The notes under the pieces were generated by a model that did not search any database, was not told the DNA's origin, and worked only from the letters and a program-made list of their open reading frames with translations. Source: Anaerolineales bacterium (GTDB lineage Bacteria; Chloroflexota; Anaerolineae; Aggregatilineales; J027). From it: a DNA stretch of 64,000 bases. The stretch is taken from NCBI GenBank assembly GCA_020634155.1, contig JACKCI010000001.1, positions 2,115,722 through 2,179,721 on the forward strand, in the 5' to 3' direction. The first letter of the stretch is position 1, and every line of letters begins with the position of its first letter. Below, piece after piece: positions 62,301 to 64,000 of this stretch. Made by a program: the position numbers and the translations under genes.

Positions 62301-62481
62301 CCACGCCTACCGCCAAGTTCGGCACACCAACCCGCTGGCATGGGCTATTGTGTTAGGGTCAATGGGCTTCATGGCTGATTTTGTTGGGCATGGCCTCATT
62401 GACGCGGCCTATTTCTTTATCAACCTCAGTTTTCTGTTCGTGCTGCCATTGGTTTTGGTGCAAGAAACTAAGGTACAATAG
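59344..62481 (+). CDS. GH39-like/O-antigen-ligase fusion protein
   Basis: A 1045-residue envelope protein. An N-terminal membrane helix (about 8-28) leads to a TIM-barrel domain like GH39/cellulase-type hydrolases: FVWVRQTLSWADVEP, LIIVLDGTPTWARDP and YYQIWDEPNL with the acid/base Glu173. The nucleophile position reads LWGSNFGWN, with Asn294 in place of Glu, so classical retaining hydrolysis is doubtful. A beta-sandwich segment (about 385-510) follows. From about 530 there are some twelve hydrophobic helices and an O-antigen ligase/Wzy-like signature (HPLTGVGLDQF, then HPHNFILDYWVRLGILG near 955). It overlaps the G5 lipoprotein by 4 bases. The link between the two halves is rare in my experience. 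Confidence 0.82.
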   Translation: MNKFNKRWIAFGLGCLLLVAAFLIVARTRAQEDEATRGWTLASEQQGLPYRVPLAGINADLTLYPADEIGPQLDKMSALGFVWVRQTLSWADVEPSAGMYDWSIYDPIVEVVSAYSQLQLIIVLDGTPTWARDPQALEHPFAPPANPDDFVAFAAAVAERYGSTIDYYQIWDEPNLEIHWGGLHPDPERYTTLLQGVYSAIHANDSTATVIAAALAPTDERGPENWNEVQYLEALYAAGAKNYFDAAAGKPYGYDVGPYDRTIGPNIANFSRIITLREVMVAHDDGDKALWGSNFGWNHLPDGWQGDPSIWGQVSADDQIRYTHEAYQRTTTEWPWMGGLILQNWQPPMFPDDPMQGFSVALAYDYWLAAGPVWTTEDSLTAGLYPVQNPLTTFAGEWQFGSLGADARPISDLNDPASVENTVTFQFYGTDLGLVVRRYPVVTAYYMVSIDGSRANALPTNKQGESQLVLKAEQDEGESIDLITVATGLEETTHTAVITHRPRQGDDAWGLVGIGVATRPDTASYVQGQNLGIILTLLGLGIVVIAIPYHRLRLPAHQQLRWLAEGVLAMVFAAVFLYGLALSWGDTFASFVRRDPPAILLALTTISIAFFSPAALITVLALLAFGVLAFNRPVLGLMAVAFWSMFFATTLDTYFRLIAAVEVMLAVSFVAVFSRYAYDLARKDRRQAPRLFLYRLATVRLSGIDMAMLAFVVLATVSLSWADLRGVALREWRVMIVGPAVYYLLLRMVNLSLKDRVWLVDTVLLGASLIAVVGLRNYLTGEVIVTGDGSRRLIAIYGSPNSVALHLGRCLPFALTYALLPVSTGRRVFGIVTALIMGLAILLTQSVAGILLGVPAAIAIILIGWQGQRAWRWLVGLGAMGGLALIPLMQFIPRLRNLTNWQSNSTVFRVHVWRSTVEMLKDHPLTGVGLDQFLYAYRSRYILPEGSADPNLSHPHNFILDYWVRLGILGVGVGLWLQVVFWRTALHAYRQVRHTNPLAWAIVLGSMGFMADFVGHGLIDAAYFFINLSFLFVLPLVLVQETKVQ

Positions 62482-62508
62482 GCCCTTACTAGCAGAAAGG
62501 TGATTTTG

Positions 62509-63081
62509 ATGTTGTTTTCAGTTAAAGGCCTGACGATTAAACTCGTTGAGGGCGACATCACCGAACTGGATACGGATGCCATCACTAATGCAGCTAATAG
62601 TGCGTTGATTTTAGGGGCTGGGGTAGCAGGTGCCATTGCCCGCAAAGGTGGGGCAGAAATTCAACGCGAATGCAATACGATTGGACGCTGCGAAGTAGGC
62701 AAGGCAGTCATCACAGGCGGGGGTAATCTCAAATCACGGTATGTTATTCATGCGGTTGGGCCACGTATGGGCGAGGGTAACGAACCAGAAAAACTAGCCA
62801 GTGCCATCCGCTCTGTATTGAGATTGGCGGAGGAAAAACAACTGAACTCAGTAGCTATGCCCGCCATTTCAACTGGCATATTCGGATTTCCATTGACCGA
62901 GTGCGCTAAGATCATGACCAAAGAGATTTTAGAGTTTTCATTTGAGCAGCGGGCTTACTTATATCAAGTGGTGGTTTGTCTTTATGGCAAGGCCGCCTTC
63001 GAAACTTTCAAAGAAATTTTTATTCGAGACCTATCTGATATTGATGATGAAGCCAAAGATCATACATTACTACTAGAGTGA
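62509..63081 (+). CDS. macrodomain protein (ADP-ribose hydrolase-like)
   Basis: A 190-residue protein of the Appr-1-p/macro family. Motifs: KLVEGDITELDTDAITNAANSAL, then the glycine loop GAGVAGAIARKGG, GKAVITGGGNL, VIHAVGPRMGEG and the phosphate-binding loop MPAISTGIFGFP. ATG 62509 is preferred because AAAGG lies 8 bases upstream; a GTG at 62500 is in frame. Such proteins remove ADP-ribose from proteins, DNA or metabolites. The 18-bp gap after the fusion gene suggests the same operon, though a functional link is only positional. Confidence 0.9.
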   Translation: MLFSVKGLTIKLVEGDITELDTDAITNAANSALILGAGVAGAIARKGGAEIQRECNTIGRCEVGKAVITGGGNLKSRYVIHAVGPRMGEGNEPEKLASAIRSVLRLAEEKQLNSVAMPAISTGIFGFPLTECAKIMTKEILEFSFEQRAYLYQVVVCLYGKAAFETFKEIFIRDLSDIDDEAKDHTLLLE

Positions 63082-63093
63082 GGATACCCTACA

Positions 63094-64000
63094 TTGCGTC
63101 TCTTGATTACCGGCGGGGCGGGCTTTCTTGGTTCGCACCTATCAGATCGTTTTTTGGCGGAAGGTTATGAAGTTGTTGCCCTTGATAACCTCATTACAGG
63201 TAGCATAGATAATGTTGCTCATCTAGCCGGCAACCGTAAATTTCGCTTTGTTCACCATGATGTCTCTAATTATATTTTTGTCGATGGCCCTATCGATGCG
63301 GTACTTCATTTTGCCTCACCAGCCAGTCCCGTGGATTATCTAAAATATCCTATTCAAACGCTCAAGGTTGGAGCGTTGGGTACCCATAATGCGCTGGGGG
63401 TTGCCCGCGCTAAGAAGGCCCGTTTCTTGTTGGCCTCCACTTCTGAAATTTATGGTGAGCCGACTGTACACCCCCAACCTGAATCCTATTACGGCAATGT
63501 CAACACCATTGGGCCGCGTGGGGTTTATGATGAAGCCAAGCGCTTTGCTGAAGCGATTACGATGGCCTATCATCGCACCCATGGCCTTGAAACCCGCATC
63601 GTGCGTATCTTTAACACCTATGGCCCTCGTATGCGCTTGGATGATGGGCGGGTTGTCCCCAACTTTATTGGTCAGGCTTTACGCGGTGAACCCCTCACGA
63701 TTTATGGGGAAGGCGATCAGACCCGCAGCTTCTGCTATTATGAGGATTTGGTGGAGGGCATCTATCGACTGTTGCATAGTGACTTTTCCAATCCAGTTAA
63801 CATTGGCAACCCCTATGAAGAAAAGACGATGATTGAACTTGCTGAGATTATCAACACCTTGGCTAGTAACACGGGCAATATCATCTATCAACCAGATGCC
63901 CGCACGAAAAACGACCCACAAACCCGCCAACCCGATATTACCCGTGCTAAAGAGGTACTTGGTTGGGAACCCAAAGTCGATTTAACCGTTGGTCTAGAAA
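63094..64000 (+). CDS. UDP-glucuronate decarboxylase-like nucleotide-sugar SDR, truncated by window end
   Basis: At least 302 codons of an extended short-chain dehydrogenase that runs off the right edge. It begins [21 protein letters not shown] (GxxGxxG Rossmann loop). The segment [10 protein letters not shown] and [19 protein letters not shown] carry the Ser/Thr and Tyr-x-x-x-Lys catalytic residues, with the NVN-x-IGPR-x-x-YDE pattern typical of UDP-xylose synthase; [21 protein letters not shown] follows. The start is TTG 63094, preceded by GAGGA with 9-base spacing. Product would be UDP-xylose or a related 4-keto sugar, suggesting surface glycan synthesis with the upstream fusion gene. Confidence 0.88.
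   Translation, partial: MRLLITGGAGFLGSHLSDRFLAEGYEVVALDNLITGSIDNVAHLAGNRKFRFVHHDVSNYIFVDGPIDAVLHFASPASPVDYLKYPIQTLKVGALGTHNALGVARAKKARFLLASTSEIYGEPTVHPQPESYYGNVNTIGPRGVYDEAKRFAEAITMAYHRTHGLETRIVRIFNTYGPRMRLDDGRVVPNFIGQALRGEPLTIYGEGDQTRSFCYYEDLVEGIYRLLHSDFSNPVNIGNPYEEKTMIELAEIINTLASNTGNIIYQPDARTKNDPQTRQPDITRAKEVLGWEPKVDLTVGLE

Noticed and set aside
1..64000. CRISPR arrays, insertion sequences, prophage or integration sites
   Set aside because: No regular short repeats, transposase, integrase or terminal repeats were seen, and gene order and composition look uniform.

Overview
The window looks like a chromosomal segment of an aerobic, peptidoglycan-making, single-membrane or atypical-envelope bacterium. 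My best guess is a Chloroflexota (Anaerolineae-like) lineage. That guess rests on the gene mix (caa3 oxidase operon with CtaG, cyclic-2,3-diphosphoglycerate-synthetase-like P-loop protein, membrane-anchored Mur ligase, many small lipoproteins, a glycoside-hydrolase/O-antigen-ligase fusion, SelA/SelB) and not on a marker gene such as rRNA. No rRNA, tRNA, CRISPR array, insertion sequence or prophage was found, and no gene-free stretch reaches 300 bases. All genes appear intact except the two cut by the window edges (murA at the left, a UDP-glucuronate-decarboxylase-like gene at the right).

Layout. 1-4440: cell-wall precursor genes (end of murA, an alpha/beta hydrolase, a membrane-anchored MurF-like ligase, ddl, a C39-like cysteine-protease-fold protein). 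4441-9316: an AraC-type regulator, a dihydrofolate-reductase-like protein, a membrane family-2 glycosyltransferase and an M1-type metallopeptidase lipoprotein, with two copies of the same extended -10 promoter. 9313-17535 (minus strand): complete caa3-type cytochrome oxidase operon with heme A biosynthesis (ctaA, ctaB), assembly factors (ctaG, DUF420) and a tandem palindromic operator plus a good sigma-70-like promoter in front of coxB. 17661-24560: thioredoxin-like protein, MaoC hydratase, PspC/LiaF-like envelope-stress pair, then nadK - zinc-ribbon membrane protein - recN - recF. 24499-28979 (minus): rsmG, a COG2403-like P-loop protein, tatC, nusB, Asp23/Gls24 and fabG. 29109-38116: accessory and transport genes (FxLYD lipoprotein, DUF692/MNIO-like enzyme, MFS transporter with a coupled HTH protein, M15-like peptidase, multispan protein with a proline-rich tail, a PdxR/MocR regulator divergent from a flavin-binding protein and a cupin). 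38162-49009 (minus): metK and a division/cell-wall cluster ftsW-murG-cvpA-murC-murB-lipoprotein-ftsQ-ftsA-ftsZ. 49101-57571 (minus): pepF, sucD-sucC, a TPR membrane protein, selB-selA. 57737-64000: a plus-strand envelope-glycan-like group (G5/beta-propeller lipoprotein, GH39-like/O-antigen-ligase fusion, macrodomain protein, nucleotide-sugar decarboxylase).

How the genes work together. The left cell-wall genes and the central division cluster together cover much of peptidoglycan precursor synthesis and septation (MurA, MurB, MurC, MurF-like, Ddl, MurG, FtsW, FtsQ/A/Z). The cox operon is a self-contained aerobic terminal oxidase module whose operator array suggests redox or Crp-family control. 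SelA/SelB imply selenocysteine incorporation encoded elsewhere. The most unusual element is the right-end group centred on the 1045-residue GH39-like/O-antigen-ligase fusion, whose hydrolase-like domain keeps the acid/base Glu but appears to have lost the nucleophile Glu.
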